Assembly: GCA_019973575.1 (NCBI GenBank)
Contig: BPUI01000003.1
Location: 186,001 to 250,000 of the forward strand
Direction of reading: 5' to 3'
From: Gemmatimonadetes bacterium T265
Lineage (GTDB): Bacteria > Gemmatimonadota > Gemmatimonadetes > Gemmatimonadales > Gemmatimonadaceae
DNA: 64,000 bases
In this document: one piece after another, positions 52,103-60,755 of the stretch
How positions within the stretch are numbered: the first letter of the stretch is position 1
Layout of the letters: the number at the start of each line of letters is the position of its first letter
The notes under the pieces: generated by a model
The model's database searches: none
What the model was told of the DNA's origin: nothing
What the model saw: only the letters and a program-made list of their open reading frames with translations
Position numbers and translations under genes: made by a program

Positions 52103-54541
52103 ATGCTCACCTCCGTCCGCCTCGCCTGGCGCACCCTCCGCCGCTCGCCGGCCTACCTCGCCGCGGCGGTCCTCACGCTCGCCCTCGGCATCGGCGCGAC
52201 GACCGCGCTCTTCGGCGTCGTCGACCGCGTGCTCGTGCGGCCGCTGCCGTACCACGACCCCGCGCGCCTGGTGCGCGTCTGGGACGGCGCGGGCATGGCG
52301 GACGGGTTGCTGGAAGACGTCCGCCGGCAGAGCACCGCGTACGCGGCCGTCGCGGGTTTCGGGTACGTGAACGACGTGACTGTACTGGCCCGCGGCGCCG
52401 CCGGGCGGGCGCCGTCGCCCGGGCGCTCGCCGGCGACGGCGGTCACCGGCAATCTGTTCGAGACGTTAGGAGCGCCCGCCGCGATCGGCCGCACGCTCCT
52501 CCCCGACGACGGGCGCCCCGGCGCGCCGCTCGTCGCGGTGCTGAGCGACGCGTTCTGGCGCGAGCGCTTCGGCGCCGACCCGCGCGTGATCGGGCGCCAG
52601 GTGACGATCGACGGCGAGCCGCACGAGGTGGTGGGCGTGATGCCCGCCGAATTTCACTTCCCGTCGGCGTCGGTCGCGATCTGGACGCCGGCACACCTCG
52701 ACCCGACGAACCGGGTCAACTACTGGTGGATGTGGCGGCTCAATGCGCTCGCCCGCCTCAAGCCGGGCGTGACCTCCGCGCGGGCGGAGGCGGAGACGCG
52801 CGGGATCGTCGGGCGGGCGGGGCGGCAGGACTTCCCGAGCCGGATGCAGGACGACTTCGGCCGCGACTTGCGCGTGCTGCCGCTGCAGGCGGCCCTCGCC
52901 GGCCGCGCCCGGACGACGCTCGTGCTGCTCTTCGGCGGCGTGGTCGTGATGCTCGTCGTGGCGGTCGTGAACGCGACCGGCCTCGCGCTCGTCCGCGCCG
53001 CCGGGCGGGCGCGCGAGCTGACCGTGCGCGCGGCCGTCGGCGCGGGGCGCGGGCGGCTCGTCGCGCAGCTCGTTTCGGAGGGCGTCGTCGTGGCGGGGCT
53101 CGCCGCGATGTTAGGCACGGTGCTCGCCTGGGCGCTCACGCGCGCGCTCGCGGCGGCGCTGCCGCCGGGACTGACCGAGGGCGTGCCCGGGGCCGAGTCG
53201 CTCGGGCTGGACGCGCGCGCGCTGCTGTTCGCGTGCGCGGCCGCGCTCGCCGCGGGCGTGGGCGCGGCGCTGCTCCCCGCGCTCGGGGCGTCGCGCGTCG
53301 ACCTGCGGGGCGCGTTGACGGACGGCGCGCGCGGCACGACGGGCGGCGCGGGCGGGCGGCGGGGCCTCGCGCGGCTCGTCGCGGCGCAGGTAGCGTTAGG
53401 CGTCGTGCTCGCGGCCCGCGCGGGGCTCCTCGCGACGAGCCTCGCCCGGCTCCGCGCGGTCGACCCCGGCTTCCGCGCCGACCGCGTCACGGTCGCGAAC
53501 GTGCCGCTCCCCAGCGGGTCTTACAACGACGCGGTGCGGGGCTACGCGTTCTACGACGCCCTCCTCGCCCGCGTGCGCGCGCTCCCCGGCGTGGACGTGG
53601 CCGCGCTGGCGAGCGAGGTGCCGTTCGCGGGCGGCGGCGGGGGCGGCGTGTTCGAGATCGAGGCGCACCCGCGCCCCGTGGGCGGGCAGTGGAGCGGGGT
53701 CAGCTACGTGGACGTCACGCCCGGTACGGCCCGCGCGCTCGGGATCCCGCTGGTCGCGGGGCGCTACGTCGGCGACGCCGACCGCACCGGGGGCCCACCC
53801 GTCGGCGTGGTCGACGCGATCGCCGCCCACAAGTACTGGCCCGAGTTCGCCGACCCGCACGGCGTGCTCGGCCAACGCGTCCGCCGGCCGGACGGGTCGG
53901 CGTGGATCACGATCGTCGGCGTGGTCGGGAATGTGAGACGCGACAGCCTGAGCGCCGAGCCGCAGCCGACGCTGTACCTGCCGATGGTGCAGGACGCCCC
54001 GCACGACATGCACGTCGTCACGCGCGGCTCGCTCGACGCGGCCCGCCTCGCGCCCGCGCTGCGGCGCGTCGTCGCGGAACTCGACCCGGCGGTCCCGGTC
54101 GGGACGGTGCGCGGGCTCGCCGCGGCCGTGGACGACAGCGCGGCGCGGGCGCGTTTCGTGACGCAGGTACTGGTCGCCTTCGCGGCCGCGGCCGTGCTGC
54201 TCGCCGCCGTGGGCGTGTACGGCGTGGCCGCGTTCGCCGTGGCCCGGCGCACGCGCGAGGTCGGCGTGCGCGTGGCGTTAGGCGCTGCGCCGGCGGCGAT
54301 CCGCGCGATGGTCCTGCGCGACGGCGGCCGGCTCGCCGCGCGGGGCGTCGCGGTGGGACTCGTCGGCGCGGTCGCGGCGGGGTGGCTCGCGCGCGGCGCG
54401 CTCTACGGCGTCGCGCCGGTCGAGCCGGGGGTGCTCGCTGCGGTGGCGGCGCTCTTCGGGGCGGTCGCGCTCGCGGCGACGGCGCTCCCGGCGCGGCGCG
54501 CGGCGCGTATCGACCCGCTCGTCGCGCTGCGGGCGGAGTGA
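52103..54541 (+). CDS. ADOP/MacB-type FtsX permease 4
   Basis: An 812-residue ADOP permease starting MLTSVRLAWRTLRRSPAYLAA; an ATG at 52058 gives 15 extra residues with no homology. Order: helix 1 (AVLTLALGIGATTALFGVVDRVLVR), MacB domain, FtsX domain with NATGLALVRAAGRARELTVRAAVGAGRGRLV, second periplasmic segment, C-terminal FtsX with RTREVGVRVALGAAPAAIRAMV and PARRAARIDPLVALRAE. It has no ATPase next to it, so it is a true orphan and would have to borrow one. TTAGGC heptamers appear within LG dipeptides in its helices. Confidence 0.92.
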   Translation: MLTSVRLAWRTLRRSPAYLAAAVLTLALGIGATTALFGVVDRVLVRPLPYHDPARLVRVWDGAGMADGLLEDVRRQSTAYAAVAGFGYVNDVTVLARGAAGRAPSPGRSPATAVTGNLFETLGAPAAIGRTLLPDDGRPGAPLVAVLSDAFWRERFGADPRVIGRQVTIDGEPHEVVGVMPAEFHFPSASVAIWTPAHLDPTNRVNYWWMWRLNALARLKPGVTSARAEAETRGIVGRAGRQDFPSRMQDDFGRDLRVLPLQAALAGRARTTLVLLFGGVVVMLVVAVVNATGLALVRAAGRARELTVRAAVGAGRGRLVAQLVSEGVVVAGLAAMLGTVLAWALTRALAAALPPGLTEGVPGAESLGLDARALLFACAAALAAGVGAALLPALGASRVDLRGALTDGARGTTGGAGGRRGLARLVAAQVALGVVLAARAGLLATSLARLRAVDPGFRADRVTVANVPLPSGSYNDAVRGYAFYDALLARVRALPGVDVAALASEVPFAGGGGGGVFEIEAHPRPVGGQWSGVSYVDVTPGTARALGIPLVAGRYVGDADRTGGPPVGVVDAIAAHKYWPEFADPHGVLGQRVRRPDGSAWITIVGVVGNVRRDSLSAEPQPTLYLPMVQDAPHDMHVVTRGSLDAARLAPALRRVVAELDPAVPVGTVRGLAAAVDDSAARARFVTQVLVAFAAAAVLLAAVGVYGVAAFAVARRTREVGVRVALGAAPAAIRAMVLRDGGRLAARGVAVGLVGAVAAGWLARGALYGVAPVEPGVLAAVAALFGAVALAATALPARRAARIDPLVALRAE

Positions 54542-54564
54542 CGCGTGGGGCCGGCGTCGGACGC

Positions 54565-54604
54565 CGTCCGGAATCCGACACCGGCGTCCCGCGTCCGCAC
54601 ACCA
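54565..54604. promoter_or_regulatory. Palindromic element, copy 3 (upstream of kinase-ADOP5)
   Basis: CGTCCGGAATCCGACA (54565-54580), an imperfect palindrome, followed by the conserved CCGGCGTCCC and GCGTCCGCACACC. It lies 139 bp before the kinase start and 24 bp after the ADOP4 stop. It is related to copies at 38875, 51929 and 59834. Confidence 0.55.
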
Positions 54605-54718
54605 CCGCCGGCGCCGCGCGCGGGGCTGCAAGGCGGAAGTCGTAGCAACGAAAACGGTTAGGCGCCTGTCGAAGGGGGCGTACTTCTTCCCTTCACCCGT
54701 AGGCGCCCCCACCCGCCC

Positions 54719-55771
<1,053 letters not shown>

Positions 55772-55797
55772 CGGCCCACCCCCCACCCGGACTGCCC

Positions 55798-58269
55798 ATG
55801 CTCGCCGACCTTCGGTTCGCCCTGCGCTCGCTCCGCCGCGCGCCGGCCTTCGCGCTCGCGACGGTCCTCACGCTGGCGTTAGGCATCGGTGCGGTCACCA
55901 CGCTCTTCACGGCCGTGCGCGGCGTGCTGCTCCGCCCGCTGCCGTACCCGCGCCCCGAGCGGATCGTGCAGATCAACGAGATCTCGCCCAAGGGCGACAC
56001 GAGCAACAACGTCAGCGACCCGAACTTCCGCGACTGGCGGCGCGACCTGCGGTCGTTCCGCGCGGTCGCGGCCTACGCGGGCTGGCCCGCGGTCGTGCTC
56101 GGCGGCGCCGAGGCGGCGCGGGTGCCCACGGCGGCCGTCTCGCGCGACTTCTTCGCCGTGACGGGCGTACCGCCGGTCCTCGGCCGTACGTTCGTCCCCG
56201 AAGAGCAGCAACTCGGCGCCGCGCCGGCCGTGGTCGTCGGCGAGGGCTTCTGGCGCCGCACGCTTGGCGCCTCGCCGGACCTCGGGCGCCTCACCCTGAT
56301 GATCGACGGCACGCGGTACCGCGTCGTCGGCGTGATGCCCGCGAGCTTCGACTTCCCCGCGGGCACCGCGCTGTGGACCGCGCGCGAGCGGGCGGTCCCC
56401 GACGAACAGGCCCGCGACGCCGGTAACTGGCGCGTCGTCGCGCGCCTCGCCGACGGCGTCCCGCTCGCGGCCGCGCGGCAGGAGACCGGCCGGCTCACCC
56501 GCGCCCTCAAACGGCAGTTCGGCTCCGACATGTTCGCCGCCGACGCGGCCGTGACGCCGCTCCGAGACCGCATTGTGGGCCGCACGCGCGTGCCACTGCT
56601 CCTGCTCCTCGCCGCCGCGGGCGTACTCCTGCTCGTCGCCGCCGCCAACGTCGCCACGCTCCTGTTCGCGCGCGCCGAGGCGCGGCGGCGGGAGGTCGGC
56701 GTGCGCGTGGCCGTGGGCGCCACCGCGGGCCGCCTCGCACGCCAGTTCCTGACCGAGTCGGCCCTGCTCGCCGCCGCGGGCGCCGTGCTGGGCGTGGTCG
56801 CGGCGGTGCTCGCGTCGCGGCTGCTCGGCACGGTCGGGGACGCGGTCGCGATCCCGCGCGTGGACGACGTGCGGGTCGACGCGGCCGTCCTCGCCTTCGC
56901 TCTCGGGCTCGCCGGCGCGGTGAGCGCCGTGCTGGGGGCCGCTGTGGCCGTCCGCGCGACCGCCGCCGCGCGCGGACGCGAGAGCGCGTCGCTGCTCACC
57001 GGCGAGCGCGCCGGGACGGCGGGGCACGGCGGGGCGCGGGCGCGCTCGGCGCTCGTCGCATTCCAGGTCGCGCTCACCGCCGTGCTCCTCGTCGGCGCCG
57101 GGCTGCTCGCGCGGAGCTTCGTGCGCCTCATCGCCGTCGACCCCGGGTTCCGGACGACGGACGCCGTGGTCGCCTCCCTCACCTTCCCGGGCGTGGCCGA
57201 GGAGGACACCGCCGCCGACGTGCGGCGGCGTCAGACGGCGGACGCCATTGTCGCTCGGCTGCGCGCCCTCCCCGGGGTGAGCGCCGCCGGCGGCGTGAAC
57301 AACCTGCCGGTGGGCGGACAGAACGGCGCCGACGGCACGTTCCTCGTCCTGGCGCGCCCCGACGAGGTCAAGTCCTTGGACGACTACGTCCGGCTGTCGA
57401 AGGACCCGTCGCGCAGCGGTCACGCCGACTATCGCCGGGCGACCGACGGCTACTTCGAGGCGATGCGGATCCCCGTGCTCCGCGGGCGTATCTTCGGGGC
57501 CCGCGACGGCGCGTCGGCGCCGCCGGTAGCGGTGATCTCGGCGTCCGTGGCCCGCACGCGCTTCGCGGGGCACGACCCGTTAGGCAAGCTCATCGAGTTC
57601 GGCAACATGGACGGCGACGTGCGCCCGTTCACCGTGGTCGGCGTCGTCGGCGACGTGCGCGAGTGGGGCCTCGACGCCGACCCCTCGCCGACCGTCTATG
57701 CGCTCGTCCGGCAGCGCCCGAGCGCCTCCGCGCTCACCGTCGTCCTCGCCGGCGGCCCCGGGTTCGACGCGGCGGCGACGGTCGCCACCGTGCGCCGGGT
57801 GCTGCGTGATATCGCCCCCGCGCTGCCGGCGCGCGTGATGCGCATCGACGACGTGTTCGCCCGCTCGGTCGCGGCCCGCCGCTACGCCCTGCTGCTCGCG
57901 GGCGCGTTCGCGGTCGCCGCGCTCGCCCTCGCGGTGACGGGTCTCTACGGCGTCGTCGCCTACGTCGCCGCGCAGCGCCGCCGCGAGCTCGGCGTCCGCG
58001 TCGCGCTCGGCGCGCGCGGGGCGGACGTGCGGCGGCTCATGCTGGGCCGCGGCCTCGCGCCCGCCGCGCTCGGCCTCGCCGCGGGGCTCGCCGCCGCGCT
58101 CGCGCTCGGCCGGCTACTCGCGTCGCAGCTCTACGAGGTCCGCCCGGCCGACCCGGCGACGTACGCCGCCGTCGCGCTCGCGTTAGGCGTCGGCGCGCTC
58201 GCCGCCGCCTGGGGCCCGGCCCGCGGCGCCGCGCGCGCCGACCCCGTCGACGCGCTCCGCGCGGAGTAG
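55798..58269 (+). CDS. ADOP/MacB-type FtsX permease 5
   Basis: An 823-residue ADOP permease starting MLADLRFALRSLRRAPAFALA. Landmarks: helix 1 (VLTLALGIGAVTTLFTAVRGVLLR), MacB domain with SNNVSDPNFRDWR, FtsX domain with NVATLLFARAEARRREVGVRVAVGA, a periplasmic segment with a longer Asp/Arg loop (DEVKSLDDYVRLSKD) not seen in the other permeases, and C-terminal FtsX with RRRELGVRVALGARGADVRRLM and RADPVDALRAE. It pairs with the preceding kinase gene, and a GC-rich terminator hairpin follows its stop. Confidence 0.93.
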   Translation: MLADLRFALRSLRRAPAFALATVLTLALGIGAVTTLFTAVRGVLLRPLPYPRPERIVQINEISPKGDTSNNVSDPNFRDWRRDLRSFRAVAAYAGWPAVVLGGAEAARVPTAAVSRDFFAVTGVPPVLGRTFVPEEQQLGAAPAVVVGEGFWRRTLGASPDLGRLTLMIDGTRYRVVGVMPASFDFPAGTALWTARERAVPDEQARDAGNWRVVARLADGVPLAAARQETGRLTRALKRQFGSDMFAADAAVTPLRDRIVGRTRVPLLLLLAAAGVLLLVAAANVATLLFARAEARRREVGVRVAVGATAGRLARQFLTESALLAAAGAVLGVVAAVLASRLLGTVGDAVAIPRVDDVRVDAAVLAFALGLAGAVSAVLGAAVAVRATAAARGRESASLLTGERAGTAGHGGARARSALVAFQVALTAVLLVGAGLLARSFVRLIAVDPGFRTTDAVVASLTFPGVAEEDTAADVRRRQTADAIVARLRALPGVSAAGGVNNLPVGGQNGADGTFLVLARPDEVKSLDDYVRLSKDPSRSGHADYRRATDGYFEAMRIPVLRGRIFGARDGASAPPVAVISASVARTRFAGHDPLGKLIEFGNMDGDVRPFTVVGVVGDVREWGLDADPSPTVYALVRQRPSASALTVVLAGGPGFDAAATVATVRRVLRDIAPALPARVMRIDDVFARSVAARRYALLLAGAFAVAALALAVTGLYGVVAYVAAQRRRELGVRVALGARGADVRRLMLGRGLAPAALGLAAGLAAALALGRLLASQLYEVRPADPATYAAVALALGVGALAAAWGPARGAARADPVDALRAE

Positions 58270-58273
58270 GGAC

Positions 58274-58302
58274 GCGCCGCGCCCGGCTCCCCGGCGCGGC
58301 GC
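58274..58302 (+). terminator. GC-rich hairpin after ADOP5
   Basis: Perfect 10-bp arms GCGCCGCGCC (58274-58283) and GGCGCGGCGC (58293-58302), loop of nine bases, starting 5 bp after the ADOP5 stop, with TCTCTTT about 9 bp downstream. This is a likely intrinsic terminator. Confidence 0.65.
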
Positions 58303-58322
58303 CCCGCCCGTCTCTTTCGGGC

Positions 58323-59050
58323 ATGGCCGCATCCGGCAGCGCGCTCGACCCGTCACCACGGCCCCGCGACGGGCGCCGCCGCCGACGGCGCGCCCTCGCG
58401 CGAGTCGTCGGCGCGGTGCTGGCCTTCGCCCTCGTCTTCCCGCCCCTGTTCGTTGCCGTCGGGCCCGAAAACCGTCCGCGCCGGCCGCGCTCCCCGCGCC
58501 CGACCCGCGCGCCACGTACACCGTGTACGTGACGAACTGGGGCTACCACACCTCGATCACCATCCCGCAGCCCCCCGCCTGGCGGCTCGGACCGCCCGGC
58601 GCGGAGGGCGCGCCGTGGGTCGACTACTCCTGGGGAGACCGCGCCTACTTCCGGGACTCGCAGTACCGCTCGCTCTACACGCTCTTCGCGCTCCCCTCGA
58701 CGTCGGTCGTCCACCTCGTCGGGCGCGACCGGCCGCCCGACGGGCACGAAGCCCGCGCCGTCTACGCGCGCGTGGTCGACGCCCCCACGCTCGCGCGCCT
58801 CGCGGCCGAACTCGAAGGCGCCGTCGTCCACGCGCCGCGCGGCGCCCGCGTCGCCCCCGCGGCCGCCGTTCCCGGCTACGCCGGCCGCTTCTACGACGCG
58901 CGCGGCGACTATCTCTGGGCGCGCGACTGCAACCGCTGGACGGTCGACCGGCTCCGCGCCGCCGGGCTCGCGCGCCCGGGCGCGGGGGTGGTGTTCGCCC
59001 GGCAGGTCCCCGGCCGCCTCGTCGGGTTCGCGCCGGCGGCCGAGCGTTAG
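58323..59050 (+). pseudogene. DUF2459-family protein interrupted by a one-base frameshift
   Basis: The N-terminal part from the ATG at 58323 has a basic leader and membrane helix (VVGAVLAFALVFPPLFVAVG). At AAAA 58468-58471 the frame is lost. The DUF2459 domain continues in another frame from YTVYVTNWGYHTSITIP through WVDYSWGDRAYFRDSQYRS to the C-terminal DCNRWTVDRLRAAGL, ending at 59050. Adding one A to the tract restores a continuous reading frame (GPEKPSAPAALPAPD). Either the gene is disrupted or the homopolymer was miscounted. DUF2459 proteins are membrane-anchored and of unknown function. Confidence 0.8.
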
Positions 59051-59079
59051 GCAGTCGCGTGAGGTGCCACCGGCGCGGC

Positions 59080-59676
59080 TCACACCGGCGCGAACAGCTC
59101 CGCGAGGTCGAGCGCGAACGGCTCCCGGGCGCCCTCGGGGTGCCAGACGAGCCGCTCGCGCTCGACGGGCGGGAAGTCGAGCCCGGGCGTCCACACGTCG
59201 ACTGAATGCGCGTCGGCGTCGACGATCCAGTAAAGCGGCACGCCGGCGTCGATGTACGCACGCCGCTTGGCGAACCGGTCCCAGCGCCGCGTGCTCGGGC
59301 TCAACACCTCGGCGAGCAGCAGCGGGACCGCGAGCGCCTCCCAGTCGAGCGCGCGCCACTCCTCGGTTCGCACCGCCCAGACGTCGGGCGAGACGTTCGT
59401 GTCGGCGCGCCGGAAGGTGAACTTCGACTGCAGCAGGCCGACGGACCCGGCCGCCGGTTCGCGACGGGCGTACGCGCGCAGCGCGTCGAATAAGCGGAAG
59501 CAGACTTCCTGGTGCCACGGGCGCGGCGGGCTCACCGTAACAAACAGCTCGCCGTACACGCACTCGTAGCGCGGCAGCGCGCCTTCCACTGCGTCGTTGA
59601 GCGCGTCGACCATCTCGGCCGAGTAGTAGACCGGCTCGCCGGCCTCGGGGAGCGGGAGGGAGAGGGCCACGCCCAT
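59080..59676 (-). CDS. Uma2-family (DUF820) restriction-endonuclease-like protein
   Basis: A 198-residue protein of the Uma2/DUF820 group, a PD-(D/E)XK-fold family common in cyanobacteria and soil bacteria. Features are YECVYGELFVTVSPPRPWHQ, NVSPDVWAV (the catalytic Asp region), LLLAEVLSPSTRRWDR (E in the core beta-strand with S-P-S-T) and KRRAYIDAGVPLYWIVDAD. Its biological role is unknown; mobility or repair has been suggested for the family. The ATG at 59676 (MGVALSLP) is used; an upstream TTG at 59706 is possible. It is convergent with the DUF2459 gene. Confidence 0.87.
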   Translation of the reverse strand: MGVALSLPLPEAGEPVYYSAEMVDALNDAVEGALPRYECVYGELFVTVSPPRPWHQEVCFRLFDALRAYARREPAAGSVGLLQSKFTFRRADTNVSPDVWAVRTEEWRALDWEALAVPLLLAEVLSPSTRRWDRFAKRRAYIDAGVPLYWIVDADAHSVDVWTPGLDFPPVERERLVWHPEGAREPFALDLAELFAPV

Positions 59677-59772
59677 ATCATCGGCTCGGCGCGTGGCTGC
59701 GGGCAAGAGGGACGGTCGCGGGCGTGGTGTCGCGTCGCCATCCTACCACGGCCCGTCCAGACCCGACGAGCC

Positions 59773-59873
59773 CGAAACGTTGCGAGGTGGTGCGAAACGT
59801 CGCGTCATCCTGCGGCCGGCTGCCCCGGCGTACTGTCCGGTTCCGAACACCCCCGTCCCGCAGCCGCACAGGC
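59773..59873. promoter_or_regulatory. Palindromic element, copy 4, plus two CGAAACGT palindromes
   Basis: TGTCCGGTTCCGAACA (59834-59849), an imperfect palindrome, is followed by CCCCCGTCCC and GCAGCCGCACA as in the other copies. Upstream lie CGAAACGTTGCG (59773-59784) and GCGAAACGTCGCG (59792-59804). The element is 165 bp before the ATPase start and overlaps the likely promoter. A GTG-free leader between 59874 and 59998 carries no ORF of note. Confidence 0.55.
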
Positions 59874-59998
59874 GCACGCCCGTCGGCGGCCGGACGTCGG
59901 CGCGCAACTCGCGCGCGCACAACGGGTTCGCCGCGCGCGTCCGCCGGCACGCAGCTTCCCATCGACGAACCGCGCCCCCGCCTCCCACTCGCCCCGCG

Positions 59999-60745
59999 AT
60001 GCCCCTCTTCGCCCCCAAATCCGCCGCGGCCGACGCCGCCCTCGACCTCGCGCCCGGCGCGCCGCTGCTCGCCCTCCGCAACCTCGAGAAGACGGTCGAC
60101 GCGGGCGGCACGCGCCACTACCTCCTCCGCCGCGTCACGCTCGACGTGCGGCCGGGCGAGTTCGTGACCGTCATGGGGCCGAGCGGGGCGGGGAAGAGCA
60201 CCCTCCTCGCGATCCTCGGCCTCCTCGACCACACCTGGGCCGGCGAGTTCGCGTTCGCCGGCCGGCCGGTCCACGGCCTCGCGACCGGGCAGCGCACCGC
60301 GTTAGGCCGCCGGCACGTCGGCTTCGTCTTCCAGCAGTACCACCTGCTCGACGACCTCACCGTGGCCGAGAACCTCGACGTGCCGCTCGACTACCGCGGC
60401 GTCCCGAAGGCGGAGCGGCAGGCGCTCGTCGCCGACGCGCTCGACCGCTTCGGCATCGTCGGCAAGAAGGACCTCTACCCGGCGCAGCTCTCCGGCGGCC
60501 AGCAGCAGCTCGTCGGGGTCGCGCGCGCGGTGATCGCGAAGCCCGCGCTGCTCCTCGCCGACGAGCCGACCGGGAACCTGCACTCGGGGCAGGCGCGCGA
60601 GGTGATGGAGCTCTTCGCGCGACTCAACCGTGAGGGGACGACCGTCGTGCAGGTGACGCACTCGGAGGAGAACGCGCGCTACGGGTCGCGGGTGGTGCAG
60701 CTCAAGGACGGGTGGGTCGTCGCGGACGACCCCGTAACGCGTTAG
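59999..60745 (+). CDS. MacB/LolD-type ABC transporter ATP-binding protein
   Basis: A 248-residue ATPase. Walker A is [11 protein letters not shown]-loop VFQQYHLL, signature [14 protein letters not shown], Walker [13 protein letters not shown] and H-loop VTHSEEN. Compared with the ATPase at 40557, the D-loop Asp after GNL is His (EPTGNLHS rather than EPTGNLDS), and Arg is Leu in the signature. These may weaken dimer contacts. It precedes ADOP6 by 10 bp and should power it. The stop TAG lies in a GTTAGGC heptamer. The start ATG at 59999 is followed by a Pro/Ala leader. Confidence 0.94.
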   Translation: MPLFAPKSAAADAALDLAPGAPLLALRNLEKTVDAGGTRHYLLRRVTLDVRPGEFVTVMGPSGAGKSTLLAILGLLDHTWAGEFAFAGRPVHGLATGQRTALGRRHVGFVFQQYHLLDDLTVAENLDVPLDYRGVPKAERQALVADALDRFGIVGKKDLYPAQLSGGQQQLVGVARAVIAKPALLLADEPTGNLHSGQAREVMELFARLNREGTTVVQVTHSEENARYGSRVVQLKDGWVVADDPVTR

Positions 60746-60755
60746 GCAGAGCGCC

